This document shows positions 26,152 through 34,198 of a stretch of 64,000 nucleotides of DNA, in pieces. Source of the stretch: Methanocella_A sp964548585 (GTDB taxonomy: Archaea > Halobacteriota > Methanocellia > Methanocellales > Methanocellaceae); the NCBI GenBank assembly GCA_964548585.1, contig CAZJRS010000003.1:12695-76694 (forward strand), written 5' to 3'. Under the pieces are notes generated by a model that was not told where the DNA came from, searched no databases, and worked only from the letters and a program-made list of their open reading frames with translations. The translations under genes were made by a program, and so were the position numbers. Position 1 is the stretch's first letter. Each line of letters begins with the position of its first letter.

Positions 26152-27300
26152 CTATAGCTGTTTGTTCAAGGTGACCGTGGAGAGCCCGACCATTGCCAGG
26201 GCGAAGGCTATCAGCACCACGATGTCGAACCATACGTCCCCGAGCCCGGCGCCCCGGACCACGATGCTGGACATCGCATCGTTAGCGTAGGTGAGGGGCA
26301 TGACGTATGACAGGACCTGGAGATAGTCGGGCAGCGTCGATATGGGCCAGAACATGCCATCCAGGAAGATCTGTGGGAGAAGCACGATTGGGATAAACTG
26401 TATGGCCTGCAGCTCGTTTTTTGCGAACGACGAACAGAAGATGCCCAGGTTGACGGCCGCCAGTGTCAGCAGGAGCTGCACGACGATTACGGCCCATATG
26501 CTGCCGGTTATCTTCACGTCGAGCACGAAGACCGCGAAGCCGAGGATGATGAGTGACTGAATGGTGGCGAACACGCTGAATCCGAGGATGTAGCCGATGA
26601 TGATCTCCGATCTCGTTAACGGCGAGACGATCAGTCGCTCGAGAGTGCCGAACGATCGCTCCCTCAGAAAGGTGACGCCGGTGAACAGGAAGATGAAGAC
26701 GAAGGCGATCACCACGAGGATATAGGGGGCGAAGAAGTCGATAGCCCTGTAGCCTTCTCCATACCTGGTGACAGTCTCCACCGCCGGGTAGGAGGCCTTC
26801 TGCACTGTCGTTGCCGTGATGGCCGGCGTTGCCCCCGCCGGCGGCTGTAGGTACGGCGCCAGCACCTTCGCAGAGGCGTTGGCATACTTCTGGGCGATCG
26901 CCGCTCCCGCGGCCTGATTGTCTCCCTGGGTGATCAGCTTGACACCGGCGGTCTTCCCGGACAGGACGTTTCTGGTGAAGTTGGCCGGGAAGAAGATCAC
27001 CCCGTCGACGGACTTGTTGTTCAGCGAAGCGTTGATCTCCCGCTCATCCATGTAGACGACTGTCAGGTTGTCCATGTCTTCGAGCCCGGCGGCTATCTGC
27101 TTCGACAGGTGCTCCGTGCCTGTCCGGTGGTCGGCCAGCACTACTCCGACGTTGACGTTCCCCGAAGTCGCCGTAAAGAAGTAGGTGAGTAGTAACATAA
27201 CGAAGGCCGGCGCGATGATGATCAGGGCGAAGGTCATCCGGTCTCTCAGGCACTGCGTGACGATGCGCTTGCCCAGGGAGAAAATGCGATCAGCGTCCAT
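26152..27300 (-). CDS. ABC-2 type exporter permease
   Basis: The 382-residue permease has one N-terminal membrane helix (FALIIIAPAFVMLLLTYFF), a large extracytoplasmic domain (about 45-190) and five or so C-terminal helices, the ABC2_membrane_3 (YhhJ/DrrB-like) layout. The motif FLRERSFGTLERLIVSPLTRSEIIIGY is typical. It overlaps the ATPase gene by 11 bp, so the two form one exporter. The substrate is unknown; relatives export drugs, lipids or polysaccharides. It is the last gene of the cupin-led operon. Confidence 0.92.
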   Translation of the reverse strand: MDADRIFSLGKRIVTQCLRDRMTFALIIIAPAFVMLLLTYFFTATSGNVNVGVVLADHRTGTEHLSKQIAAGLEDMDNLTVVYMDEREINASLNNKSVDGVIFFPANFTRNVLSGKTAGVKLITQGDNQAAGAAIAQKYANASAKVLAPYLQPPAGATPAITATTVQKASYPAVETVTRYGEGYRAIDFFAPYILVVIAFVFIFLFTGVTFLRERSFGTLERLIVSPLTRSEIIIGYILGFSVFATIQSLIILGFAVFVLDVKITGSIWAVIVVQLLLTLAAVNLGIFCSSFAKNELQAIQFIPIVLLPQIFLDGMFWPISTLPDYLQVLSYVMPLTYANDAMSSIVVRGAGLGDVWFDIVVLIAFALAMVGLSTVTLNKQL

Positions 27301-28036
27301 TGCCGCCCTCCGAGAAGTACATGTAGGCTTCTTCCAGCGTCTGCGCTCCAGCTTTTTCCTTCAGGTGCTGCGGGTTGCCCTCGATGAGCTTATGGCCTTC
27401 CCGAAGGAAAGCCAGCCTGCCACAGCGCTCTGCTTCATCCATGATGTGAGTCGTTACGATGAGTGTGACACCCTGGCGGTTTAGCTCCCTGAAGTAGTCC
27501 CAGAACTGGGCCCGGAGCTTCGGGTCTACCCCCACGGTGGGCTCGTCGAGGAACATCAGCCGGGGCCGGTGGACCAGCACGCAGGCGATCGACACCCGCT
27601 TCTTCATGCCACCCGAGAGAGTGCCCACGGCGCTGTCCTGGCGCTCGCTCAGCTTGACCACGTCTAGCACTTCGTCGATTCTCTTCTCCCGCCCGGGGCC
27701 TTTGAGGCCGTAGATGGAAGCGAAGAACCGGACATTCTCCCTTACGGTCAGATCGTTATACAGCGCGTCCATCTGGGTCATGTAGCCAATCAGGGGGTTA
27801 TTCCTGCGGTCCGGGACTTTTCTGCCGAACACTGTGGCCGTCCCGGAGGTGGGCTTGAGCAGGCCGCACAGGATCCTGATCAGCGTGGTCTTTCCCGAGC
27901 CGTTGGGGCCGAGGATGCCATAGTTCTCCCCGGCACTCACCTCGATGTCGATGCCATCCAGTACCTTGAGGCTGCCGAAGCTCATGGTGAGCCCTTTGCA
28001 CTCGATGATGTTCTCCGGAGTTTTTTCGTTTGGCAT
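27290..28036 (-). CDS. ABC transporter ATPase
   Basis: The 248-residue ATPase has Walker A GPNGSGKTT, Q-loop MTQMDALY, signature LSGGMKKRVSIA, Walker B RLMFLDEPTVGVDP and switch His in VTTHIMDEAE. It belongs to the drug/Na-export (CcmA-type) group that pairs with ABC-2 permeases. Its end overlaps the permease gene. It starts 21 bp after the COG1361-type gene. It may also serve the second permease at 30900-32030, which has no ATPase gene of its own nearby. Confidence 0.95.
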   Translation of the reverse strand: MPNEKTPENIIECKGLTMSFGSLKVLDGIDIEVSAGENYGILGPNGSGKTTLIRILCGLLKPTSGTATVFGRKVPDRRNNPLIGYMTQMDALYNDLTVRENVRFFASIYGLKGPGREKRIDEVLDVVKLSERQDSAVGTLSGGMKKRVSIACVLVHRPRLMFLDEPTVGVDPKLRAQFWDYFRELNRQGVTLIVTTHIMDEAERCGRLAFLREGHKLIEGNPQHLKEKAGAQTLEEAYMYFSEGGNGR

Positions 28037-28057
28037 GAAGTCCTCAGAGGAGCTTGC

Positions 28058-29083
28058 TCAGTGTTTCTTCAGCTGCAGCTTTGGCACGACCACGCGGACG
28101 AAGAATACCAGCAGGAGGAGACAGAGCACGCCGATAATGATGAAAGGCCACCAGTTATCCCACACGTTCTCCCAGTACCCTTTTTTCGCGGTGTGGGCGT
28201 GAGCGATGGCAGTTACAGGCGTAGTCTGGTGCCAGTTGTCCCCGTTCCTGTAGACTACGGTGAACCGGGGGAAGGTGGCGTAGGTCTTGTCACGGCTGTC
28301 GACTCGGAAGTCTGCCGTATACGTGTCCCCTGCCGTCAGCGTGCCTACAAAGAACTCCTGCGGCTCGAACACGAACTCGTCGCCCGACGCCTTGATGCTC
28401 ACTGCTTCAATCGCCGCTTTCCTGGGGTTCGCCACGTCCAGGCTCATCTCATTTTCGGAAGTGTTGAATGCCTCTGCGTACTTGCTCACGATGAGTAAGG
28501 GCTCCGTGTGATCTACCTGCACCCGGACCGGATAGTTTACGAAGACTTCGTCATCCGAGGTTTTTACCTTGAGCATGAGCTCGTAGGTGCCGTCGGAAGC
28601 TGTGCTTTCCGCCTTAATGCCGAACTCAAAGCGGGCGGAGTCCCCCGGGCCTAGCATGCCTGTGTCCACGTACGGGCCGGTTGTGACGTGGATGGGTCCG
28701 GTAGCGATCAGGTTGACAAACTGGATGGTCACAGATCCGGCCGATCCTTCGGATGCAGTCTTCTGGTCAGTGATCGTTTGTATCGTACCTGGCGTCTGGT
28801 GGGTGCTGTCAAAGTAGTTGGAGGTGATCAGATCCGAGTGCACGGTGGTATTGGTCGCCGTCGCTGCCTTGAGCGTATTCGTGATCGTCACGGTGACAAT
28901 TCCCGAGTCGCCCGGCATTAGCGGGCCAGAGGTTGCCTGCGTCGAAACGGTCACGTAGGGCAAGACTTTGCAGTCGGACACCGACAGCGTCGGCTTCGAG
29001 CTCACCGCAAAGGCCGGAGCAATCAGTATAAAGGTCAGCAGCAGTACTGCGAGTATTCTAAATATGGTCCTGATGGATGGCAT
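28058..29083 (-). CDS. COG1361-type surface protein with C-terminal membrane anchor
   Basis: The 341-residue protein has a signal peptide (ILAVLLLTFILIAPAFA), repeated beta-sandwich domains of the S-layer/CARDB type (LMPGDSGIVTVTITNTLKA; VNYPVRVQVDHTEPLLIVS; NGDNWHQTTPV) and one C-terminal helix (WWPFIIIGVLCLLLLVFFV) with a basic tail. It is a paralogue of the protein at 63062-64000. Both are encoded just upstream of ABC exporter genes, which suggests an outside partner of the exporter. Its start overlaps the preceding gene by 26 bp. Confidence 0.85.
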   Translation of the reverse strand: MPSIRTIFRILAVLLLTFILIAPAFAVSSKPTLSVSDCKVLPYVTVSTQATSGPLMPGDSGIVTVTITNTLKAATATNTTVHSDLITSNYFDSTHQTPGTIQTITDQKTASEGSAGSVTIQFVNLIATGPIHVTTGPYVDTGMLGPGDSARFEFGIKAESTASDGTYELMLKVKTSDDEVFVNYPVRVQVDHTEPLLIVSKYAEAFNTSENEMSLDVANPRKAAIEAVSIKASGDEFVFEPQEFFVGTLTAGDTYTADFRVDSRDKTYATFPRFTVVYRNGDNWHQTTPVTAIAHAHTAKKGYWENVWDNWWPFIIIGVLCLLLLVFFVRVVVPKLQLKKH

Positions 29084-29540
29084 TTGCCATTGTCCTCCTG
29101 TCTATTATTTTGTAGCTCACGGACCCCGGAACTGAGCGTCCCTTCATGAACTTCACGGCGAACGAGCCCGCGTAGTTCTCGGCATCCTCTACAGTGTCCC
29201 ATTCGTAATAACCCCGGAAGTCGCCCGTGTTTTCCTCATACAGCCAGAGCTTGTGCCTGAAACCCGGTAGCCCTGCAAAGAATGGTATGGGCAGGTTGAG
29301 GAATATTTTATTGGCCGCCGGAGACATGTTCGCCAGGTGGAACTTCACCGTGAAGACAGCCTCGGGCTCGCCTGCTCCCTGCCGCATGACGTCGATCTCT
29401 TTGACGATCTCGTAGTCATTGCTCTCTACGCTGATCTGCTTACCCAGCCTGTTCCGAGGAAACCGGACCTTTCCCGTGATCAGGTGTATGGTGAACCTGA
29501 CCAGCGATGTCAGCGGGTTAAGTCGGAGTGTTTTTGACAT
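29058..29540 (-). CDS. YdhR-like dimeric alpha/beta-barrel protein
   Basis: The 160-residue protein has an N-terminal 80-residue part of unclear fold. The C-terminal part (LPGFRHKLWLYEENTGDFRG, then YYEWDTVEDAENYAGSFAV) is typical of YdhR-type, monooxygenase-like ferredoxin-fold proteins. Such proteins bind small hydrophobic ligands or catalyse cofactor-free oxidations; no activity can be assigned here. It lies 11 bp after the cupin and overlaps the COG1361-type gene, so it is within the exporter operon. Confidence 0.65.
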   Translation of the reverse strand: MSKTLRLNPLTSLVRFTIHLITGKVRFPRNRLGKQISVESNDYEIVKEIDVMRQGAGEPEAVFTVKFHLANMSPAANKIFLNLPIPFFAGLPGFRHKLWLYEENTGDFRGYYEWDTVEDAENYAGSFAVKFMKGRSVPGSVSYKIIDRRTMANAIHQDHI

Positions 29541-29551
29541 ATGTACCTCAC

Positions 29552-29941
29552 CTACAGCAGGGCGGGGAAGAATTTGGCCAGCAGGTAGACATCTTCCCCG
29601 TCAGCCTCTATCCGGTGCCTGACTCCTTCGGGCATCACGGCTACCACCCCGGGCTCGTACACGACCGGCTTTCCGTCTACGTTGCCCCTGGCTGTGCCGG
29701 AGATGACCTCGTGCAGCTCGTACTTGTCCGGGTGTATGTGGTCGCCGATCGCATGTCCGGCTTTGATGTGGATCAGGTGGCAGCTAAGCCGTCCGCCCGT
29801 CATTTCGCCCTTGACCAGGTGCTTCAGGTACACGCCTTTGAAGGTAGCGTGTTCGTTCCACGGCAGGCTCTTAGCGTCGACTTTCTTTCCATCTGCGACG
29901 ACTCTGCCGTCTCTGAATATAATGACCGCTTCGCTCTCCAT
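29552..29941 (-). CDS. Cupin-domain protein
   Basis: The 129-residue protein is a single cupin barrel: the motif GHAIGDHIHPDKYELHEVISG supplies the His/His/Glu metal site, and VYEPGVVAVMPEGVRHRIEA supplies the second motif with its His. The ATG at 29941 lies about 27 bp from the minus-strand TATA box TTTTTTATAG (about 29973-29964), so the operon transcript is probably leaderless. The palindrome at 29984-30003 lies just upstream of that box. It is the first gene of the cupin-YdhR-COG1361-ABC operon and may sense or modify the exported compound (inference). Confidence 0.88.
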   Translation of the reverse strand: MESEAVIIFRDGRVVADGKKVDAKSLPWNEHATFKGVYLKHLVKGEMTGGRLSCHLIHIKAGHAIGDHIHPDKYELHEVISGTARGNVDGKPVVYEPGVVAVMPEGVRHRIEADGEDVYLLAKFFPALL

Positions 29942-29983
29942 GAATTATAATTGTGGGGCAAGCTATAAAAAAGTTTCCATTTG

Positions 29984-30003
29984 GTAGTTTTAAACAAAAC
30001 TAC
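29984..30003. promoter_or_regulatory. TrmB-type operator upstream of the cupin operon
   Basis: GTAGTTTTAAACAAAACTAC has perfect 8-bp arms and a 4-bp spacer; an extra G-C pair extends the arms to 9 bp. It lies 3 bp after the regulator stop and 10 bp upstream of the cupin TATA box, a position that suits activation or blocking of TFB. Confidence 0.75.
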
Positions 30004-30006
30004 CAA

Positions 30007-30834
30007 TCATACGTGATGTCCCGGCTTGTGCTGCTCGGGGTAGATCATGGGCATGCGTTCCCAGATGATCGAATAGATCATGTTGGCCAGGTAGATTGCG
30101 ACCGGGTTCTTCGACATGATGCCCGATTTGGTCTTGCCCGGAAACGGCGGGATGTACAGCCAGTCCTCGTCGTCGATCATCACGAAGATGAACTTCGTCA
30201 TGTTCTCGGGCGGTATGGGCGGCGGAGTAAAGGTTTTCAACACCGCCAGCAGGTCCCTGATGTCCAGCCCGAAGGCATCTCGCATGGTCAGGTACTTCAG
30301 ACCATACCTCTCCGGTATCGACAGGTCCCGGCCGAAGGCGATCAGATCGACAGTTACATCGCGCTCCCGGAGGATCTCCAGGTAGTGCAGGTATGCATCC
30401 GGCAGGATCAGCTTAACCGACCGCTGTGCTTTACTGAACATCTCTTCGATGTTATGCTCGATGTTCTCGTCCCCGTACAGCGTCCACAACGCGTCAGGCA
30501 TCTCCTGCTCGACCCGGCTCTGCTCCAGTTCCTCCAGCTCGAGCATCGCAGCCTCTTCCGCTTTCCTGCGTACCTCCGCCATATGTTTGATCGCTATCGA
30601 AGAGGGGATCGCTCGATACACCGCAGGCTTCGCGTTTACTACCTGGACAAGGCCTTTGTCCATCAGAGTTTTCAGGCTCTGGTAGACACTGGGCTTGGGG
30701 GCGTCCAGGTACTCGTAGATCTGCTTGACCTCGGTCTTGTCGAACAGCACGAGGGCGGAGTAGACCTTCGCCTCGTACTCCGTGAGCCCCAGGGTTTTCA
30801 GGGATTCGATGAGGTCACTGGAAATGGTCTTCAT
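30007..30834 (-). CDS. TrmB-family transcriptional regulator
   Basis: The 275-residue protein has the TrmB N-terminal winged helix (LGLTEYEAKVYSALV; APKPSVYQSLKTLMDKGLV) followed by a helical linker and a PLD-like C-terminal effector domain (about 115-250). The exact ligand is unknown; TrmB proteins often bind sugars. Palindromes of one type stand before its own start (30836-30855), before the cupin operon and twice before the second permease. It is therefore the likely local regulator and likely self-controlled. Confidence 0.9.
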   Translation of the reverse strand: MKTISSDLIESLKTLGLTEYEAKVYSALVLFDKTEVKQIYEYLDAPKPSVYQSLKTLMDKGLVQVVNAKPAVYRAIPSSIAIKHMAEVRRKAEEAAMLELEELEQSRVEQEMPDALWTLYGDENIEHNIEEMFSKAQRSVKLILPDAYLHYLEILRERDVTVDLIAFGRDLSIPERYGLKYLTMRDAFGLDIRDLLAVLKTFTPPPIPPENMTKFIFVMIDDEDWLYIPPFPGKTKSGIMSKNPVAIYLANMIYSIIWERMPMIYPEQHKPGHHV

Positions 30835-30835
30835 G

Positions 30836-30855
30836 GTAGTTTAAAATAATACTAC
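30836..30855. promoter_or_regulatory. Degenerate TrmB-type operator at the regulator start
   Basis: GTAGTTTAAAATAATACTAC matches the local operator with 6 of 8 arm positions paired. It is directly next to the regulator ATG at 30834, so binding would interfere with its transcription or initiation. Confidence 0.55.
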
Positions 30856-30899
30856 TGTGTCAGGGATAAACCTTTCGAATTCTTCGAAAAGAAAAAAGG

Positions 30900-32030
30900 T
30901 TAGGCCGTCGGCTGCTCTTCCGCCACCAGCATGACCTCTTTTTTGCCCTTTTTCAGCCCGAAGTACGAGAGTGCCAGCGCTGCCAGCGCTATTATGATCA
31001 GCGCGATGCAATCCATCGATACGTCTCCGAGTGTGAACCCTCTGATGACGATGTTCTTCACTGCCTCGCTGGCGTACGTATATGGCATGATCCCCGAGAA
31101 GTACTGGACGTACGACGGGAACTTTGAGATGGGCACCATCAGGCCGCCGAACAGCATCTGCAGGACTATGGCGGGGATGACCATCATGAACGCCTGCAGG
31201 TAGTCCTTGGATACCGACGCTATTAGCAGGCCGATCGTGACTCCTGCCACTGCGATCAGCAGCTGCACGAAGGCGACGGAGTAAACGTCTCCGACGAAGC
31301 TGGCATTGATGTACCAGAGAATGTAAGCCATCAAAGTGAGCACCTGCACAAACCCGAGCAGGCTGAACGTGCACATATAGGCAATCGCTCTGCCCAGCGG
31401 TCCCGGAGCATCCCTGGACTGGCCGTCACGACCCTTTCTGGAAAGCACCGATATCATTGTCAGCAGACAGGGCAGCACAAAGGAGATCAGGCCGATGATA
31501 GAGGCGACCGCGAACTCCTTGACACCGAGCCCGTTGCCATAGTATCTTTCCGTGACGACTGTGATCGGAGACTTTGCGGGCTCCTGCTGCATTTTGACGG
31601 CTGCCTTCGTCGCCGCAGCTGTCAATGCCGTCGAAATGACCGCCCCCTTGGTCTGGTCGGTGCCCTCTGCGATAACCCTCAGGCTGGCACTTTTCTTAGT
31701 CATGAGGTCAGAGGTGAATGTTTGGCCGAAGACGAGGGCCCCATCGATCTCCTTGTTCTTGAATGCATGATCGAGCTGGTCTTCCGTGAGGTAGACCAGC
31801 GTCAGGTTATCCTGACCCTGGAGCCCCTGGATGATCCCGGCGGAAGCCGTCGTGTTCATCAAGCCCTGGTCGTTGTTGACGATGCCTAGTTTTACGACAT
31901 CTGTGACGCCCATGGTTGTTATAACAAACCCGATTAACAGCATGGCAAGGGAAGGTACGATGAATGTACTGACCAGAATCTGCTTGTTCTTCAGGCTTTC
32001 TTTGATTACTTTCAGTATGAATTTAAACAT
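30900..32030 (-). CDS. Second ABC-2 type exporter permease
   Basis: From ATG 32030 (MFKFILKVIKESLKNK) this encodes 376 residues with the same layout as the permease at 26152: one N-terminal helix (LVSTFIVPSLAMLLIGFVI), a large outside domain, then five helices. Starts at 32102 or 32075 add a hydrophilic N terminus not expected in the family. A TATA box (AAGTTATATATACTT, minus strand, about 32166-32152) places transcription start inside the operator at 32122-32141. No ATPase gene adjoins it, so it probably shares the one at 27290-28036. It lies just upstream of the regulator gene. Confidence 0.88.
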   Translation of the reverse strand: MFKFILKVIKESLKNKQILVSTFIVPSLAMLLIGFVITTMGVTDVVKLGIVNNDQGLMNTTASAGIIQGLQGQDNLTLVYLTEDQLDHAFKNKEIDGALVFGQTFTSDLMTKKSASLRVIAEGTDQTKGAVISTALTAAATKAAVKMQQEPAKSPITVVTERYYGNGLGVKEFAVASIIGLISFVLPCLLTMISVLSRKGRDGQSRDAPGPLGRAIAYMCTFSLLGFVQVLTLMAYILWYINASFVGDVYSVAFVQLLIAVAGVTIGLLIASVSKDYLQAFMMVIPAIVLQMLFGGLMVPISKFPSYVQYFSGIMPYTYASEAVKNIVIRGFTLGDVSMDCIALIIIALAALALSYFGLKKGKKEVMLVAEEQPTA

Positions 32031-32121
32031 GGCTCTCACATCGTTTTCACCTGAACTGGTTCCTTGCGATTTCATCAGATGGCCAGTTATCAGGCGGGTC
32101 ATTCCAGACTATCTGTTATAG

Positions 32122-32141
32122 GTAGTTTTACAAAAAACTAC
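32122..32141. promoter_or_regulatory. TrmB-type operator, downstream copy
   Basis: GTAGTTTTACAAAAAACTAC has perfect 8-bp arms. It overlaps the predicted transcription start of the second permease, a position that suits repression. Confidence 0.75.
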
Positions 32142-32174
32142 TAAGTGATAGAAAGTATATATAACTTACGTGTG

Positions 32175-32194
32175 GTAGTTTTATCTAAAACTAC
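32175..32194. promoter_or_regulatory. TrmB-type operator, upstream copy
   Basis: GTAGTTTTATCTAAAACTAC has perfect 8-bp arms. It is spaced 53 bp (about five helical turns) from the other copy, with the TATA box between them, so two dimers could act on the same face of the DNA. Confidence 0.75.
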
Positions 32195-32430
32195 TAGTTT
32201 TTCGATCGACAAATTTCACAGCAATCATCGTCACTGCTTTGTATGGATCGGTTTACCTGGGCAGGTTTTACCCTGATCGGGGAATGAGGACTGAGGCCAT
32301 CCGGCGATTAGTTGTCTCCAGCCAGGCAAGCTTTTCATTTACGTATGAGCGCAAGCCCTTCGACCCGAGTCTCTCCGACATCTGCTCCATAAACTTTATA
32401 TAAATGCAAATCCGTAGTTGTGTTGCTTTT

Positions 32431-32503
32431 GCCGGGATGGGGTAGTTGGTCATCCTATGGGACTGTGGATCCTTTGAGCCGGGTTCGAATCCCGGTCCCG
32501 GCC
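32431..32503 (+). tRNA. tRNA-His (anticodon GTG)
   Basis: The sequence folds as a cloverleaf: acceptor GCCGGGA/TCCCGGC, D stem GGGT/ATCC, anticodon loop CTGTGGA with GTG, and T arm CCGGG-TTCGAAT-CCCGG. The discriminator is C73, as usual for tRNA-His. There is no intron and no complete encoded CCA. The anticodon stem TGGGA/TCCTT has a T-T mismatch at 27-43 and a G-T wobble at the next pair. A TATA box (TTTATATA near 32395) lies about 30 bp upstream. Confidence 0.95.
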
Positions 32504-32546
32504 CTCAAACTATTTATACCATTTTTCGGTAAGGATTTTACGCACA

Positions 32547-33632
32547 ATGACGATCGAGGAAGAAATAAAGGCAATCCAGGACGAGATTGATAAAACCCAG
32601 AAAAATAAGGCTACTGAGCACCACGTAGGTCGCCTGAAGGCCAAGATAGCTCGCCTCAAAGATGACCTGATCAAGCAGGCCATGTCCAAGGGCGGCGGCG
32701 TGGGCGGGTACAGCGTTAAAAAGAGCGGCGACGCGACCGTTACGCTAGTAGGCTTTCCCTCTGTGGGCAAGTCAACGCTGATCAACAAGCTGACCGACGC
32801 AAAATCCGAGGTCGGCGCCTATGAGTTTACTACTTTAGATGTGATTCCCGGCGTCATGGAGTACAAGGACGCCAAGATTCAGGTCCTCGACTTGCCCGGC
32901 CTGGTCAAGGGCGCAGCCGCAGGCCGTGGCCGTGGCCGTGAGGTCATTTCGGTTATCCGGGGGTGCGACCTGATCGTACTGATTATCGACGTATTCAACT
33001 ACCAGCACATCGCCGTATTAGAGAAGGAACTCTACGACGCTGGCATACGCATTAACCAGAGCCCGCCGGACGTCACCGTCACCCGCACCATCAAGGGCGG
33101 CGTCAACATCACCTCCACAGTGGCGTTAAGTTTGGACCACGAGACGATCAAGACGATCCTCGGCGAGTACAAGATGCATAACGCGCTGGTCAACATCCGT
33201 GAAGACATCACCGCAGACCAGCTCATCGACGTGGTGCGCGATAACCGTGTCTACATCCCGGCGATCATGGTTCTCAACAAGATCGACCTCGTCGACAAGG
33301 CGCACATTCAAACCTTCCCCAAAGAAGTCGTCAAAATATCAGCCGACCTGGAACTCGGCCTGGACTTCCTGAAGGAGACCATCTACGAACATCTCGGATT
33401 CATCAACATCTACCTGAAGCCCCAGGGCGAAGCGGCAGACATGGAAGAGCCGATGATCATGCGATCCGGCTGCACCGTGGGCGACGTGTGCGACACGCTC
33501 CACAAAGACTTCCGCAGGAAATTCCGCTATGCCAGAGTCTGGGGCGACTCAGCCAAGCATGCCGGGCAGCGCGTAGGCATTGACCATGGGCTCTGCGAAG
33601 GCGACGTCCTGACCATAATTACCCAGAAATAG
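32547..33632 (+). CDS. DRG/Obg-like GTPase with TGS domain
   Basis: The 361-residue protein matches the archaeal/eukaryotic DRG family: an N-terminal helical part (EEEIKAIQDEIDKTQKNK), G1 GFPSVGKST, G2 region FTTLDVIPG, G3 LDLPGLV with the glycine-rich AAAGRGRGRE, G4 NKIDL, and a C-terminal TGS domain (about 285-360). DRG proteins associate with translating ribosomes. A TATA-like CTATTTATACC (about 32509-32519) sits roughly 27-30 bp upstream of the start. It lies 43 bp after tRNA-His, with which readthrough is possible. Confidence 0.95.
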   Translation: MTIEEEIKAIQDEIDKTQKNKATEHHVGRLKAKIARLKDDLIKQAMSKGGGVGGYSVKKSGDATVTLVGFPSVGKSTLINKLTDAKSEVGAYEFTTLDVIPGVMEYKDAKIQVLDLPGLVKGAAAGRGRGREVISVIRGCDLIVLIIDVFNYQHIAVLEKELYDAGIRINQSPPDVTVTRTIKGGVNITSTVALSLDHETIKTILGEYKMHNALVNIREDITADQLIDVVRDNRVYIPAIMVLNKIDLVDKAHIQTFPKEVVKISADLELGLDFLKETIYEHLGFINIYLKPQGEAADMEEPMIMRSGCTVGDVCDTLHKDFRRKFRYARVWGDSAKHAGQRVGIDHGLCEGDVLTIITQK

Positions 33633-33815
33633 ATCGGGAATACTGCCGGCCTTATTGTGCCGGCAAAAGCATGGCTGCTATCCGTGTCTGGAACGAGTCG
33701 GGATATCGGGGCGGAAACAAATCTGTTTTTTCTGCGGTGAAGCTGCACTCTTATTGTTGTAAAAACCCGGCGCACTATTTTTGTCACGGCAAACCTGTTG
33801 TTGATAGGGATCATC

Positions 33816-34040
33816 ATGGGCGTTAAAAAAGTATTCAAATATGTTGTTGGGATGGCGGTAGCAGGCTACGCGGGCTACGAGCTTGCCCGTATGCATAGCA
33901 AGGGCTCGGGCACCCGGGAGGAGAGCATGAGCATGCAACTCACGGACAGGGAAATCATGGAATATATGCCCCGGGAAGAATATTCGCCCAGGGAAGAGTC
34001 GAGCGATCCTAGGGATTACCGCTCTATCTACAACCTCTGA
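33816..34040 (+). CDS. Small protein with one hydrophobic segment
   Basis: From ATG 33816 this gives 74 residues (MGVKKVFKYVVGMAVAGYAG), with a short weak membrane segment and a charged C terminus containing the repeated PREEYSPREES. A start at 33798 adds six residues. No family is recognised. Similar short proteins with an N-terminal YtxH-like helix exist in methanogens, but I cannot make the match firm. Confidence 0.5.
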   Translation: MGVKKVFKYVVGMAVAGYAGYELARMHSKGSGTREESMSMQLTDREIMEYMPREEYSPREESSDPRDYRSIYNL

Positions 34041-34111
34041 GCACAGGAAGCCAGAGGGATTTTAAACTTTTTTAATAACACTGTCTCCATAAGATTCAAC
34101 GCGTTTACTTG

Positions 34112-34175
34112 TTTACCCATCGTTAGAGAGACTATAAATATGCCAGGGCTTTCTATCTTCTTAAAATATATATCG
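34112..34175 (+). promoter_or_regulatory. Promoter shared in sequence with that of the second secreted-repeat gene
   Basis: The stretch around CGTTAGAGAGACTATAAATA (34121-34140) and the following CCAGGGCTTTCTAT closely resembles 37809-37860 upstream of the gene at 37891. Both contain GAGAG-x-CTATAAATAT, CCAG, and TTTCTAT in the same order and spacing. Confidence 0.5.
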
Positions 34176-34198
34176 ATAGAATGATGTGGTGTGATCGG

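Noticed and set aside
29953..30849. 298-residue frame on the plus strand
   Set aside because: It is antisense to the TrmB regulator and runs through two operators; the protein is full of His, Gln, Arg and Val runs without a fold.
30841..31374. 177-residue minus-strand frame inside the second ABC-2 permease gene
   Set aside because: It lies in another frame of a clear permease and has no membrane pattern of its own.
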